Counted from the first letter of the stretch, positions 1 to 6,597 are shown. The stretch: 10,860 nucleotides of DNA from Candidatus Peregrinibacteria bacterium CG_4_10_14_0_2_um_filter_43_11 (GCA_002792495.1 PFOK01000011.1:1-10860), one strand, 5' to 3'. Numbers and translations: made by a program. Notes: a model not told the origin generated them from the sequence alone.

Positions 1-48
1 AACAAGAAACATCCCATCGGAGAAACATTGTCAGCGAAAGAAAAATGA
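1..48 (+). CDS. possible C-terminal tail of an upstream gene (partial)
   Basis: The frame starting at base 1 is open for 15 codons and ends in TGA at 46-48. Its residues (NKKHPIGETLSAKEK) look like an ordinary charged C-terminus. The other two + frames are also open over this short stretch, so a random open frame is a real alternative. I do not recognise a family. If real, it would be the only gene here ending in TGA. Confidence 0.2.
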   Translation, partial: NKKHPIGETLSAKEK

Positions 49-51
49 TCA

Positions 52-80
52 TTTAACCTTCACGCTTTTTTTGCTACTAT
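52..80 (+). promoter_or_regulatory. weak candidate promoter for cysS
   Basis: A TTTAAC hexamer (52-57) and a TACTAT hexamer (75-80) are separated by 17 bases, giving 3/6 and 4/6 matches to the sigma-70 consensus. Transcription would start near 87, leaving a leader of under 20 bases before the TTG start. I see no T-box or other leader structure. Weak, from hexamers only. Confidence 0.3.
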
Positions 81-92
81 TCTTTTGCCTTT

Positions 93-112
93 AAAATTGA
101 AAATTGAAAATT
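93..112 (+). repeat. heptanucleotide repeat AAAATTG overlapping the cysS start
   Basis: Two full AAAATTG units (93-99, 100-106) and a partial third (107-112) lie in tandem. The TTG start codon of cysS is the end of the second unit. Similar 7-base arrays with other units occur upstream of pdxT and the TMEM43-like gene and inside ribD. Confidence 0.75.
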
Positions 113-1516
113 TACAACACACTGACGCGACAAAAGGAAGAGCTAAAACCCATTCATGATAAAAAAGTGGGATTGTATTGCTGTGGACCCACGGTGTACA
201 ACTACGCTCATATTGGGAATTTGAGGAGCTTTTTGTTTGAAGATTTTTTACGCCGTACGCTCGAATTCAACGATTACGACGTGAATCAAGTGATGAACAT
301 TACGGATGTAGGACATTTAACATCGGATAGCGACGAGGGGGAGGATAAAATGGAAAAAGGTGCCAAGCGGGAAGGAAAAACGGTGTGGGAAATCGCGGAA
401 CACTACACCACTGCTTTTTTTGACGATATCGATGCGCTAAACATCAAACGTGCGACCCATTACCCCAAGGCAACCGATCATATTGAAGAAATGATTAGAT
501 TGGTACAGCGAATTGAAGCGAACGGATATACTTACCAGGCAGGAGGAAATGTATATTTCGACACCGGCAAGATGGAGGATTACGGAAAATTAACGGGGGG
601 AACCGTAGAGACGCGCCATAGCGCGTCTCCCGAACACACCCGCATTGACGTAGACCCAAACAAAAAACACCCACACGACTTTGTGTTATGGTTTACGGAA
701 TCCAAACATGGCAATCAGGACATGCAGTGGGAAAGCCCCTGGGGGAAAGGTTTTCCCGGATGGCATTTGGAATGTTCCGCCATGAGCATGAAGTATTTAG
801 GAAAGCAATTTGATATTCACTGCGGTGGAATCGATCATGTCCCCGTCCATCACACGAACGAAATTGCACAAACCGAAGCCGCAACAGGCAAAAAACCATG
901 GGTAAAATACTGGATGCATGGCGAATTTTTGTTGGTTGGTAGCGGAGGTAAAATGGCGAAATCCGGTGATAATTTCGTCATCCTACAAACATTGAGAGAT
1001 CGTGGATTTGATGCGCTGGATTATCGGTATTTTTGCATGCAGGCCCATTACCGAAAGGAATTAAAATTCAGTTGGGAGGGATTGGAGGCGGCAAAAACCG
1101 CCCGTCGTCGTTTGCACGATCGTGCAAACGTAGGGACGTGTCACGACACGTCCGGTAAAGACGCGATTAATCGGGTCTCCGGCGATTATATGCAAAAATT
1201 CAACACCGCGATCAATGATGATTTAAACATTCCACAATCCCTATCCATTACCTGGGAACTGGTGGATGACACCTCCGTTCCAAATGAAGAAAAAATGGCT
1301 ACTCTATCAAAATTCGATGAAGTATTGGGGTTAAAATTGGGGGAAAAAGAAGTGCATGATACCCCGAAAGAAATTGAAGAATTAATCGAACAACGAGACA
1401 CCGCACGTCTAAAAAAAGACTGGGCAACATCCGACACATTACGAAAGGAAATTGAAGATGCCGGGTGGATTGTGGAAGACAAAAACGACGGTGGTACCAT
1501 TGTGAAACCGAAATAA
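104..1516 (+). CDS. cysS: cysteinyl-tRNA synthetase
   Basis: Cytoplasmic class I aminoacyl-tRNA synthetase that activates cysteine with ATP and charges tRNA-Cys. At 470 residues it has usual family length. Visible motifs are the HIGH signature as HIGN (36-39), zinc ligands C27 (CCGPT), C224 (LECSAM), H249 and E253 (HHTNE), and the KMSKS loop as KMAKS (283-287). The start is TTG: an in-frame TGA lies two codons upstream (98-100), the next ATG is at codon 64, and MKIYNTLTR is the expected CysRS N-terminus. No Shine-Dalgarno is present. Two variable linkers (about residues 167-176 and 336-351) are encoded by palindromic DNA, annotated separately. They lie outside the catalytic motifs, so the enzyme should be active. 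pdxT follows 103 bases downstream. Confidence 0.97.
   Translation: MKIYNTLTRQKEELKPIHDKKVGLYCCGPTVYNYAHIGNLRSFLFEDFLRRTLEFNDYDVNQVMNITDVGHLTSDSDEGEDKMEKGAKREGKTVWEIAEHYTTAFFDDIDALNIKRATHYPKATDHIEEMIRLVQRIEANGYTYQAGGNVYFDTGKMEDYGKLTGGTVETRHSASPEHTRIDVDPNKKHPHDFVLWFTESKHGNQDMQWESPWGKGFPGWHLECSAMSMKYLGKQFDIHCGGIDHVPVHHTNEIAQTEAATGKKPWVKYWMHGEFLLVGSGGKMAKSGDNFVILQTLRDRGFDALDYRYFCMQAHYRKELKFSWEGLEAAKTARRRLHDRANVGTCHDTSGKDAINRVSGDYMQKFNTAINDDLNIPQSLSITWELVDDTSVPNEEKMATLSKFDEVLGLKLGEKEVHDTPKEIEELIEQRDTARLKKDWATSDTLRKEIEDAGWIVEDKNDGGTIVKPK
604..630. repeat. in-frame palindromic hairpin inside cysS, copy 1
   Basis: GAGACGCGC (608-616) and GCGCGTCTC (621-629) form a perfect 9-bp stem with loop CATA, preceded by CGTA. 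It is translated as VETRHSASP (residues 168-176). It is related to the hairpin at 1129-1154: 17 of 25 aligned positions match, all differences are transitions, and three of them form compensated stem pairs. Confidence 0.8.
1109..1154. repeat. two adjoining in-frame palindromes inside cysS (copy 2 plus a 22-bp palindrome)
   Basis: A perfect 22-bp palindrome with arms CGTTTGCACGA and TCGTGCAAACG spans 1109-1130. It runs directly into a second hairpin with stem GGACGTGTC (1134-1142) and GACACGTCC (1145-1153). Together they encode RLHDRANVGTCHDTSG (about residues 336-351), in the linker between the catalytic core and the helical anticodon-side domain. The second hairpin is the sister of the one at 604-630 and is read in the same codon phase (GTA RGG/GAG ACG). 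Confidence 0.8.
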
Positions 1517-1537
1517 CCCCGATCGTCATCCTACCCC

Positions 1538-1578
1538 CTTGCGCCGGAGCAGTGGCTCCTGCCCTGGTTCGAAGCAAG
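1538..1578. repeat. degenerate hairpin between cysS and pdxT
   Basis: Nested short inverted repeats: CTTGC (1538-1542) with GCAAG (1574-1578), and GGAGC (1546-1550) with GCTCC (1555-1559), loop AGTG. There is no T-run, so it is a poor intrinsic terminator. It may be a decayed palindromic repeat. Confidence 0.3.
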
Positions 1579-1586
1579 AAAATGGA

Positions 1587-1604
1587 ATTTAGGATTTAGG
1601 ATTT
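1587..1604 (+). repeat. heptanucleotide repeat ATTTAGG before pdxT
   Basis: Two full ATTTAGG units (1587-1593, 1594-1600) are followed by a partial unit, ending 16 bases before the pdxT ATG. The AGG triplets are too far from the start codon to act as a normal Shine-Dalgarno. Confidence 0.65.
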
Positions 1605-1619
1605 TAGTAATTTAAAATT

Positions 1620-2327
1620 ATGATCGGCATCCTCGCATTACAGGGTTCCTTCAAAGAGCACATCGACATGCTGCACCGGCTCGGCGCAAAAACAAAAGAA
1701 ATCCGCTGTCTTGAAGACACCAAAGATATACAGGCATGCATCATCCCCGGGGGAGAAAGCACAACAATGATGAAAATGCTCAAAAAAACCGGATTGGATG
1801 AATGGCTGAAAAAAGTCGCGAAAAAAGGCATGCCCCTTTACGGCACCTGCGCCGGAATGATCATCCTTTCTAAGGGGTATTTGGATTTGATTGACGTAGA
1901 AGTGGAACGCAACGCCTACGGCCCCCAATTAGCCAGTTTTGAAGATGAAATTACTTTGTGCCTCCACAAGTATGGGGAGTCAGACGAAGCCTTGGCGAAG
2001 GCTGACCCACAACTTGCCAGTTTTGAAGATGGAATTGAAACAACATCCCCCCTCATTCTCATCCCGAAGCCTGCCGAGGGATCTAATACTAAAAATTCTG
2101 AAAATATTTTAGACCCCTCCGCAAAAGTCGGGGTGAGAAAATATTTTCAAGGAATTTTCATCCGCGCGCCCAAAATCAAATCATTCGACGCGGAAGTGCA
2201 AGTGCTTGCCGCTCACAAAAAAGACCCCGTTTTATTGCGGCAAAACAACATCATGATCGGTAGTTTTCATCCGGAACTGGCAAATGAGACGAAAATTCAC
2301 GAATATTTTATATCGATGACCTCCTAA
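1620..2327 (+). CDS. pdxT: pyridoxal 5'-phosphate synthase glutaminase subunit PdxT, with internal insert
   Basis: Class I glutamine amidotransferase that hydrolyses glutamine and passes ammonia to PdxS in the R5P/G3P-dependent PLP pathway. Family hallmarks are LALQG (5-9), PGGEST (43-48), the nucleophile C77 in GTCAG, RNAYG (97-101), IRAP (181-184), and the H217/E219 pair in SFHPEL. The catalytic triad is intact. At 235 residues it is about 40 longer than usual. The excess lies between RNAYGPQLASFE and the FIRAP strand (about 110-176), where DNA repeats have been added in frame: an 84-base-spaced direct duplication and a large inverted repeat. The ATG at 1620 gives the expected MIGILALQG start, without a Shine-Dalgarno. 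No pdxS lies in the window. prs follows 45 bases on. Confidence 0.93.
   Translation: MIGILALQGSFKEHIDMLHRLGAKTKEIRCLEDTKDIQACIIPGGESTTMMKMLKKTGLDEWLKKVAKKGMPLYGTCAGMIILSKGYLDLIDVEVERNAYGPQLASFEDEITLCLHKYGESDEALAKADPQLASFEDGIETTSPLILIPKPAEGSNTKNSENILDPSAKVGVRKYFQGIFIRAPKIKSFDAEVQVLAAHKKDPVLLRQNNIMIGSFHPELANETKIHEYFISMTS
1923..2036 (+). repeat. direct duplication flanking an in-frame insert in pdxT
   Basis: Bases 1923-1952 and 2007-2036, 84 bases (28 codons) apart, are near-identical and encode PQLASFEDEI and PQLASFEDGI. Between them lie short inverted repeats: CTCCACA (1962-1968) against TGGGGAG (1973-1979), one mismatch, and a GTCAG...CTGAC arm pair (about 1979-2005). Only one PQLASFED block matches the normal PdxT fold, next to RNAYG, so the pattern looks like an insertion with a long duplicated target or a tandem duplication. 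Confidence 0.75.
2056..2147. repeat. large imperfect inverted repeat inside pdxT
   Basis: Bases 2056-2086 and the reverse complement of 2109-2139 agree at 24 of 31 positions, with a 22-base loop. Both arms share the pattern YCCCGA...GAGGGRTCTAA. An 11-base direct repeat GAAAATATTTT brackets the second arm (2100-2110 and 2137-2147), like a target-site duplication. The stretch stays open in the pdxT frame (about residues 146-176). Confidence 0.7.
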
Positions 2328-2372
2328 AAATTATGTTAAGATATTTCATGGAACCCATCACCCATTAAAAAC

Positions 2373-3317
2373 ATGCAAACCAAGTTCAAAATTTTCTCGG
2401 GATCATCTCACCCGAAACTGGCAAAGGAAATTGCCAAACACCTCAAAACAACACCGGGGAAGATCACACTTTCTAATTTTTCGTGTGGCGAAAAATACGT
2501 CGCATTAGGGGAAACCATTCGTGGAAAAGAAGTATTCATTGTGCAAACTTGTCGGGATCAGCACGTAAACGAAGACTACATGGAATTGTTTTTGATGTGC
2601 AATGCGGCAAAACTTTCGTTCGCCAGTAAAGTTCATGTGATCTTGCCCCATTTTGGATACGCCAGACAGGATAAAATACATATTCCACGGGAACCGATTT
2701 CCGCAAAACTGATGGCGGATTTGTTGGTGGCCAGTGGTGCGGACCATGTGATGACGGTGCAATTACACACGGATCAAGCGCAAGGATTTTTCAATGTTCC
2801 GGTCGACAATTTGAATGCAAAAAAAGCATTCGCGAACTATTTCCAAAAAAAGAAACTAAAAGATATTGTTGTCGTTTCTCCGGACGCCGGCGGAGCGAAA
2901 AATGCGAAATCCTTCGCGGATCAACTGGGAGCCACAATCGCGATTCTGCACAAAACACGACCGGAACACAACAAATCACAAGTGACCCACGTGGTGGGAG
3001 ATGTAAAAAATAAAACCTGCATTGTTTACGACGACATGATCGATACGGGCGGCAGCGTGATCCACGCAAAAGAAGCGTTGATAAAAGGAGGAGCAAATAA
3101 AGATGTTTATTTATGCGCCACTCACGCTATTTTTTCGAACGGCGCAAGCGACAGACTTAAAAAAGCAAAATTCAAAGAAGTAGTGGTTACCAATTCCGTT
3201 CCGGTAGAAAAGAAAAGGCTTTTCCCGGGATTGCATCAAATTTCCCTCGCCCCACTGCTGGCGGATGTCATTGAAAATGTGGCTCACCAGGAATCGGTGA
3301 GCAAACTCTTCTTCTAG
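2373..3317 (+). CDS. prs: ribose-phosphate pyrophosphokinase (PRPP synthetase)
   Basis: Cytoplasmic enzyme that transfers pyrophosphate from ATP to ribose 5-phosphate, giving PRPP for purine, pyrimidine, NAD, histidine and tryptophan synthesis. At 314 residues it matches the bacterial class I length. Visible motifs are FSCGE (36-40), the ATP-binding loop FGYARQDK (94-101) with REPISAKL (106-113), LHTDQAQGFF with H132 (131-140), VVSPDAGG (167-174), and the PRPP loop VYDDMIDTGG (218-227). The loop after YARQDK reads IHIPREP instead of the common KARSREP, and TD follows H132 where AG is usual; both are variants near the active site. The ATG at 2373 has no Shine-Dalgarno. A partial REP-like element follows the stop. 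Confidence 0.96.
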   Translation: MQTKFKIFSGSSHPKLAKEIAKHLKTTPGKITLSNFSCGEKYVALGETIRGKEVFIVQTCRDQHVNEDYMELFLMCNAAKLSFASKVHVILPHFGYARQDKIHIPREPISAKLMADLLVASGADHVMTVQLHTDQAQGFFNVPVDNLNAKKAFANYFQKKKLKDIVVVSPDAGGAKNAKSFADQLGATIAILHKTRPEHNKSQVTHVVGDVKNKTCIVYDDMIDTGGSVIHAKEALIKGGANKDVYLCATHAIFSNGASDRLKKAKFKEVVVTNSVPVEKKRLFPGLHQISLAPLLADVIENVAHQESVSKLFF

Positions 3318-3340
3318 ATACACCTCATCCAGAGAGAACC

Positions 3341-3372
3341 TGTCCCGAGTGACTCGAGGGAAGGGATCTACT
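3341..3372. repeat. intergenic REP-like element between prs and gap
   Basis: CCCGAG (3344-3349), loop TGA, then CTCG-A-GGG (3353-3360) form a hairpin with one bulged base, followed by GGGATCTACT. The order TCCCGA...CGAGGG...GGATCTA matches both arms of the inverted repeat in pdxT, with a few extra bases before GGATCTA. It could also act as a weak terminator for prs, but no T-run follows. Confidence 0.5.
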
Positions 3373-3387
3373 CTTTAATTCGTGTCA

Positions 3388-3415
3388 TTCGGATCTATCA
3401 AAAAATCATTATAAT
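3388..3415 (+). promoter_or_regulatory. candidate promoter for gap
   Basis: A perfect TATAAT -10 hexamer lies at 3410-3415. A poor -35 (TTCGGA, 3388-3393, 3/6) sits 16 bases upstream. Transcription would start near 3422, giving a leader of about 50 bases before the gap ATG at 3474. Confidence 0.45.
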
Positions 3416-3473
3416 TGTCGAGATTTACAAGACGTGAAAGCTCGATTCGGATTATATTCATTAACAAAAAATC

Positions 3474-4478
3474 ATGAAAATCGCCATCAACGGTTTCGGA
3501 CGCATCGGACGTCAAACCTTGCATATCATCATGCAGAAACACAACAACCTGGAAGTGGTTGCCATCAATGATTTAACGGATAACACCACATTGGCTCACC
3601 TTTTCGCGTTTGATTCCACTTACGGCCGTTACCCGGGAACAGTGGAATTACAGGGGAATGATTTGGTTGTAGACGGTAAAAAAATCCACATTTACGCGGA
3701 ATCCGATCCGGAAAAACTCCCCTGGAAGGAGTTGGGGGTGGATGTGGTTTTGGAATGCACCGGAGTATTTAGAACGCATGAAGGTGCCGGCAAACACATC
3801 ACCGCGGGCGCAAAACGCGTGATCATTTCCGCTCCGGCAAAGGGGGACAAAGGCGCGGACGTGAACATTGTAATGGGAGTGAATGAAGAAACATACAACC
3901 CGGAAACCCATTTCATCATCTCCAATGCCAGTTGCACCACAAACTGCCTAGCTCCCGTTGCCAAGGTACTGAATGATGAATTCGGAATCAAACGCGGATT
4001 GATGACCACCATTCACGCCGTAACCAACGATCAGCGTATCCTGGATTTGCCACATAAAGATTTAAGACGCGCGCGAAGCTGCATCCAGAGCATGATTCCT
4101 ACAACCACCGGAGCCGCGAAAGCGGTGGGATTGGTAATTCCGGAACTCCAAGGCAAATTGAGTGGCATGTCGATTCGTGTTCCATTGCCAACCACTTCTG
4201 TTGTAGATCTAACAGTAGAACTTAAAAAATCAACAACCGCGGAAGAAATAAATGCCGCCCTTAAAAAACGCGCAAAAGAAATACCGGAAATTCTGGAAGT
4301 GGAAGACCGCCCCTTGGTTTCCAAAGATTTTCAAAAAGACTCTCATTCATCCATTGTGGATGCGCAAAGCACCATGGTCATTGATGGCACGTTCGTGAAA
4401 GTGCTGGCATGGTACGACAACGAATGGGGTTATTCCTGCCGCTTGGTGGATTTAACACAGTACATCACCTCTGCATAA
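3474..4478 (+). CDS. gap: type I glyceraldehyde-3-phosphate dehydrogenase
   Basis: Phosphorylating GAPDH of lower glycolysis, converting glyceraldehyde 3-phosphate, phosphate and NAD+ to 1,3-bisphosphoglycerate; cytoplasmic homotetramer. At 334 residues it has standard length. The Rossmann motif is INGFGRIGR (5-13), the catalytic cysteine is C154 in SNASCTTN, the catalytic histidine is H181 in TTIHAVT, and WYDNEWGYS (313-321) is the C-terminal signature. IND followed by L (31-34) suggests NAD rather than NADP preference, by analogy with GapA. DLPHKDLRRAR (191-201) is the usual S-loop region. The ATG at 3474 has no Shine-Dalgarno. It has its own likely promoter and probably carries the RNase gene 51 bases downstream. 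Confidence 0.97.
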   Translation: MKIAINGFGRIGRQTLHIIMQKHNNLEVVAINDLTDNTTLAHLFAFDSTYGRYPGTVELQGNDLVVDGKKIHIYAESDPEKLPWKELGVDVVLECTGVFRTHEGAGKHITAGAKRVIISAPAKGDKGADVNIVMGVNEETYNPETHFIISNASCTTNCLAPVAKVLNDEFGIKRGLMTTIHAVTNDQRILDLPHKDLRRARSCIQSMIPTTTGAAKAVGLVIPELQGKLSGMSIRVPLPTTSVVDLTVELKKSTTAEEINAALKKRAKEIPEILEVEDRPLVSKDFQKDSHSSIVDAQSTMVIDGTFVKVLAWYDNEWGYSCRLVDLTQYITSA

Positions 4479-4529
4479 AACTAAACGCATCCCGTCATAC
4501 TCGTTCAAAATTCTTAACTCAAAGCCACC

Positions 4530-5927
4530 ATGAAATTAACCAGCTTCGGCGCCGCATTAGAAGTAACAGGCTCTCAACATCTCTTAGAAATAAACGGAAA
4601 GAGGATCCTTTTGGACTGCGGATTGTTCCAAGGCAGACGCAAGGAATCATTCGAAAAAAACCACACTTTCGGATTCGACCCGACAAAGATTGATGCTGTA
4701 GTACTCTCCCACGCGCACATTGATCACAGTGGGAACATCCCCACTTTGGTCAAAAGAGGCTTCAAAGGAATCATTCATTGTACCGAAGCCACACATAGTT
4801 TGTGTGAAGTGATGTTGATGGACAGTGCGTATATCCAGGAAAGTGACGCGGCTTATTTTGCCAGAAAACACCCCAACACAGCCCTAACGCCTATTGAACC
4901 GCTTTACACGCAAGAAGACGCGGAAGCGGCCCTAGAGCACTTCAACGGCAAACCTTACAACAAAACATTCGAGTTGATTGAAGGGGTTAAAGTAACCTTC
5001 CGGGAAGCGGGACATGTACTGGGTTCTGCGATAGTGGTTTTAGAGATTGAGGACAAAGAAGATGGAAAGAAAAAACGCTTTGTCTTTACAGGCGACTTGG
5101 GAAGAAAAAGATTGCCCATTCTAAAAGACCCTTATCAGGTAGAAACGGCCGATTATTTAATGTGCGAAAGCACTTACGGTAATCGCGCTCACGAACCGAT
5201 TGAAGAAAGCCTCCCCGCATTGGCTCGAGTGGTCAACCGTACCGCAAGAAGAGGAGGAAAAATCATTATTCCATCTTTCGCGTTAGAAAGAACTCAGGAG
5301 CTGATTTACAGCCTTCATGCCTTGATAGACGAAGATAAAATCCCAAAAAACATTTCCATTTTCATAGACAGTCCTTTGGCCAACAAAGTAACGGGGATTT
5401 TTAAGAAACATGCCGAATTGTATGACGAAGAAGTCAGGAGCCAATTCAAGGGAATACACAATCCTTTTGAAATGAAACAGCTCAAGCATGTTGAGTCTGT
5501 AGATGAATCCAAAAAACTCAATTATTTCATCGGCCCATGCATCATCATCTCTGCGAGCGGCATGTGTGAAGCGGGTCGTATCCGTCATCACCTCAGAAAC
5601 AACATTGAAGACCCAAAAAACACAATCGCTATTGTGGGATATCAGGCTGAAAACACTTTAGGAAGAAAATTAGTCAACAATGACCCTGCTGTTAAGATTT
5701 TTGATGAAATGTTTTCCGTTAAAGCGGAGGTGGTTGTCTTGGAATCTTTCAGTGCGCATGCGGACATGAATGATTTGGACGATTACATCAAAAACGTAAA
5801 AAACATGAAAAAAGTGATCTTGGTTCACGGCGAAATTGATCAATCGAGTGTACTGGCTGAAAGAACCCGTAAAAATACGGGAACTGAAACCATCATCATG
5901 GAACCACAAAAAGCAATTACTTTATAA
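4530..5927 (+). CDS. beta-CASP metallo-beta-lactamase fold ribonuclease
   Basis: Zinc-dependent RNase of the CPSF73/YSH1-like, TTHA0252-type group, expected to cleave and trim single-stranded RNA in the cytoplasm. At 465 residues it has typical length. Metallo-beta-lactamase motifs are D29 (LLDCGLFQG), HAHIDH (61-66), H162 (EAGHVLGSA) and D189 (FTGDLG). The beta-CASP insert carries motif A E213 (CESTYG), motif B H410 (SFSAHAD) and motif C H433 (LVHGE). PSFALERTQE (248-257) and ISASGMCEAGR (340-350) are further group signatures. All metal ligands are present, so it should be active. Whether it acts as an endo- or exonuclease cannot be read from sequence. It lacks the C-terminal extension of RNase J. 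The ATG at 4530 has no Shine-Dalgarno. The gene ends at a strong bidirectional terminator. Confidence 0.93.
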   Translation: MKLTSFGAALEVTGSQHLLEINGKRILLDCGLFQGRRKESFEKNHTFGFDPTKIDAVVLSHAHIDHSGNIPTLVKRGFKGIIHCTEATHSLCEVMLMDSAYIQESDAAYFARKHPNTALTPIEPLYTQEDAEAALEHFNGKPYNKTFELIEGVKVTFREAGHVLGSAIVVLEIEDKEDGKKKRFVFTGDLGRKRLPILKDPYQVETADYLMCESTYGNRAHEPIEESLPALARVVNRTARRGGKIIIPSFALERTQELIYSLHALIDEDKIPKNISIFIDSPLANKVTGIFKKHAELYDEEVRSQFKGIHNPFEMKQLKHVESVDESKKLNYFIGPCIIISASGMCEAGRIRHHLRNNIEDPKNTIAIVGYQAENTLGRKLVNNDPAVKIFDEMFSVKAEVVVLESFSAHADMNDLDDYIKNVKNMKKVILVHGEIDQSSVLAERTRKNTGTETIIMEPQKAITL

Positions 5928-5937
5928 GACAACATTT

Positions 5938-5971
5938 AAAAAACCCGGAGACCAAAGCTCCGGAGTTTTTT
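5938..5971. terminator. bidirectional rho-independent terminator
   Basis: CCGGAG (5945-5950) and CTCCGG (5958-5963) form a GC-rich stem with loop ACCAAAG. A C-G pair past one bulged A extends it, and A6 (5938-5943) and T6 (5966-5971) flank it. It can end the RNase transcript on + and the lipoprotein transcript on -, fitting the convergent arrangement. Confidence 0.9.
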
Positions 5972-5991
5972 AAATAATGAGTGAAAAACGA

Positions 5992-6183
5992 TTATTGAAC
6001 CGACTCCGGAGTAACTTCTTCCATAGCTTCTGGAGTAACTTCTGGAGTAAGTTCTACAGGAGCTGCTTCTTCAACAACAGGAGTATTTTCCATAGCTTCT
6101 GGAGTGACTTCGGTATTTCCACATCCTACAAGCAAGAGTGAAAATGCGAATAAAACAAAGAAAACAGTAATGACTTTTTTCAT
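5992..6183 (-). CDS. small acidic lipoprotein with TPE repeats
   Basis: A 63-residue protein of unknown function. It has a lipoprotein signal peptide: MKK, a hydrophobic stretch (about 4-19), and lipobox LVGC with C21 as the lipidation site. The mature part of about 43 residues is almost entirely Glu, Pro, Thr, Val, Ala and Met, in repeats such as VTPEAMEN, LTPE, VTPEAMEE and VTPES. The DNA shows matching direct repeats (CTTCTGGAGTAACTT-like units). It has no visible domain and is probably a flexible membrane-anchored tail at the cell surface. It is a monocistron with its own promoter and a shared terminator. The signal peptide makes a real gene likely despite the size. Confidence 0.8.
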   Translation of the reverse strand: MKKVITVFFVLFAFSLLLVGCGNTEVTPEAMENTPVVEEAAPVELTPEVTPEAMEEVTPESVQ

Positions 6184-6209
6184 AATAAGTAATGTTAAAA
6201 AAATATTAG

Positions 6210-6231
6210 CCTGCTCATATCAAGCAGCAGG
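6210..6231 (-). promoter_or_regulatory. 5' leader hairpin of the lipoprotein mRNA
   Basis: CCTGCT (6210-6215) and AGCAGG (6226-6231) form a perfect 6-bp stem with a 10-base loop, between the predicted -10 and the start codon of the lipoprotein gene. On the - strand it is followed by a T-rich stretch, so it may stabilise the mRNA or attenuate weakly. Role unknown. Confidence 0.35.
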
Positions 6232-6236
6232 ACGAA

Positions 6237-6265
6237 AGCATAATTGAGTTTTTCTATAAATGCAA
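6237..6265 (-). promoter_or_regulatory. candidate promoter for the lipoprotein gene
   Basis: On the - strand, TTGCAT (6260-6265) and TATGCT (6237-6242) are separated by exactly 17 bases. Matches to consensus are 3/6 and 4/6. The predicted transcript begins just before the leader hairpin. Confidence 0.4.
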
Positions 6266-6400
6266 GTAAAAATACTGCAGATTAAAACTAGACTATTCCA
6301 AAAATATCAGTTAAATTGTCTAAGCTTTGTTAAAATAATCAAATGGATGCTGATTCAACTGCACAGAAAAAAGATTATTTTAAACTAAATAACACACCAC

Positions 6401-6492
6401 GGAGAGATACCCAAGTGGCTGAAGGGGCGGCTTTGCTAAAGCTGTAGTGGGCTACTAGCCCAGCGAGGGTTCGAATCCCTCTCTCTCCGCCA
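6401..6492 (+). tRNA. tRNA-Ser (anticodon GCU)
   Basis: Class II tRNA. Acceptor GGAGAGA (6401-6407) pairs with TCTCTCC (6482-6488), with discriminator G6489 and encoded CCA (6490-6492). The anticodon stem CGGCT/AGCTG holds loop TTGCTAA (6433-6439) with anticodon GCT (6435-6437), reading AGC/AGU. A long variable arm (GGGCT/AGCCC) follows, typical for serine. The T arm is GAGGG-TTCGAAT-CCCTC (6465-6481). Its 3' end is duplicated 182 bases downstream. Confidence 0.96.
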
Positions 6493-6504
6493 TTTTTAAT
6501 ACCT

Positions 6505-6554
6505 ACCCCCCTCGTAAGAGACGTTTTAAAGAGGGATGAGAAGGGCAGGGGGGT
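6505..6554. repeat. inverted repeat downstream of tRNA-Ser
   Basis: ACCCCCCT (6505-6512) and AGGGGGGT (6547-6554) are perfect 8-bp arms 34 bases apart. It opens the insert between the tRNA and the second copy of its 3' end, and could fold in the tRNA 3' trailer or mark one edge of the insert. No T-run follows. Confidence 0.5.
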
Positions 6555-6597
6555 TCGTTAGTTGACGCTCCGAGATATGAATAAGATGAATAATCGA

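Noticed and set aside
1..103. T-box leader for cysS
   Set aside because: The region is too short and lacks a T-box sequence or terminator/antiterminator pair.
93..112. CRISPR-like array
   Set aside because: The 7-base units have no spacers and no cas genes are present; these are short tandem repeats.
1950..2150. Intein or group II intron in pdxT
   Set aside because: The extra segment is only about 40 residues, lacks splicing-motif residues, and consists of short repeats.
4409..4693. 94-codon + frame across the gap/RNase junction
   Set aside because: It overlaps the ends of two certain genes in another frame and has no family features; it is a shadow.
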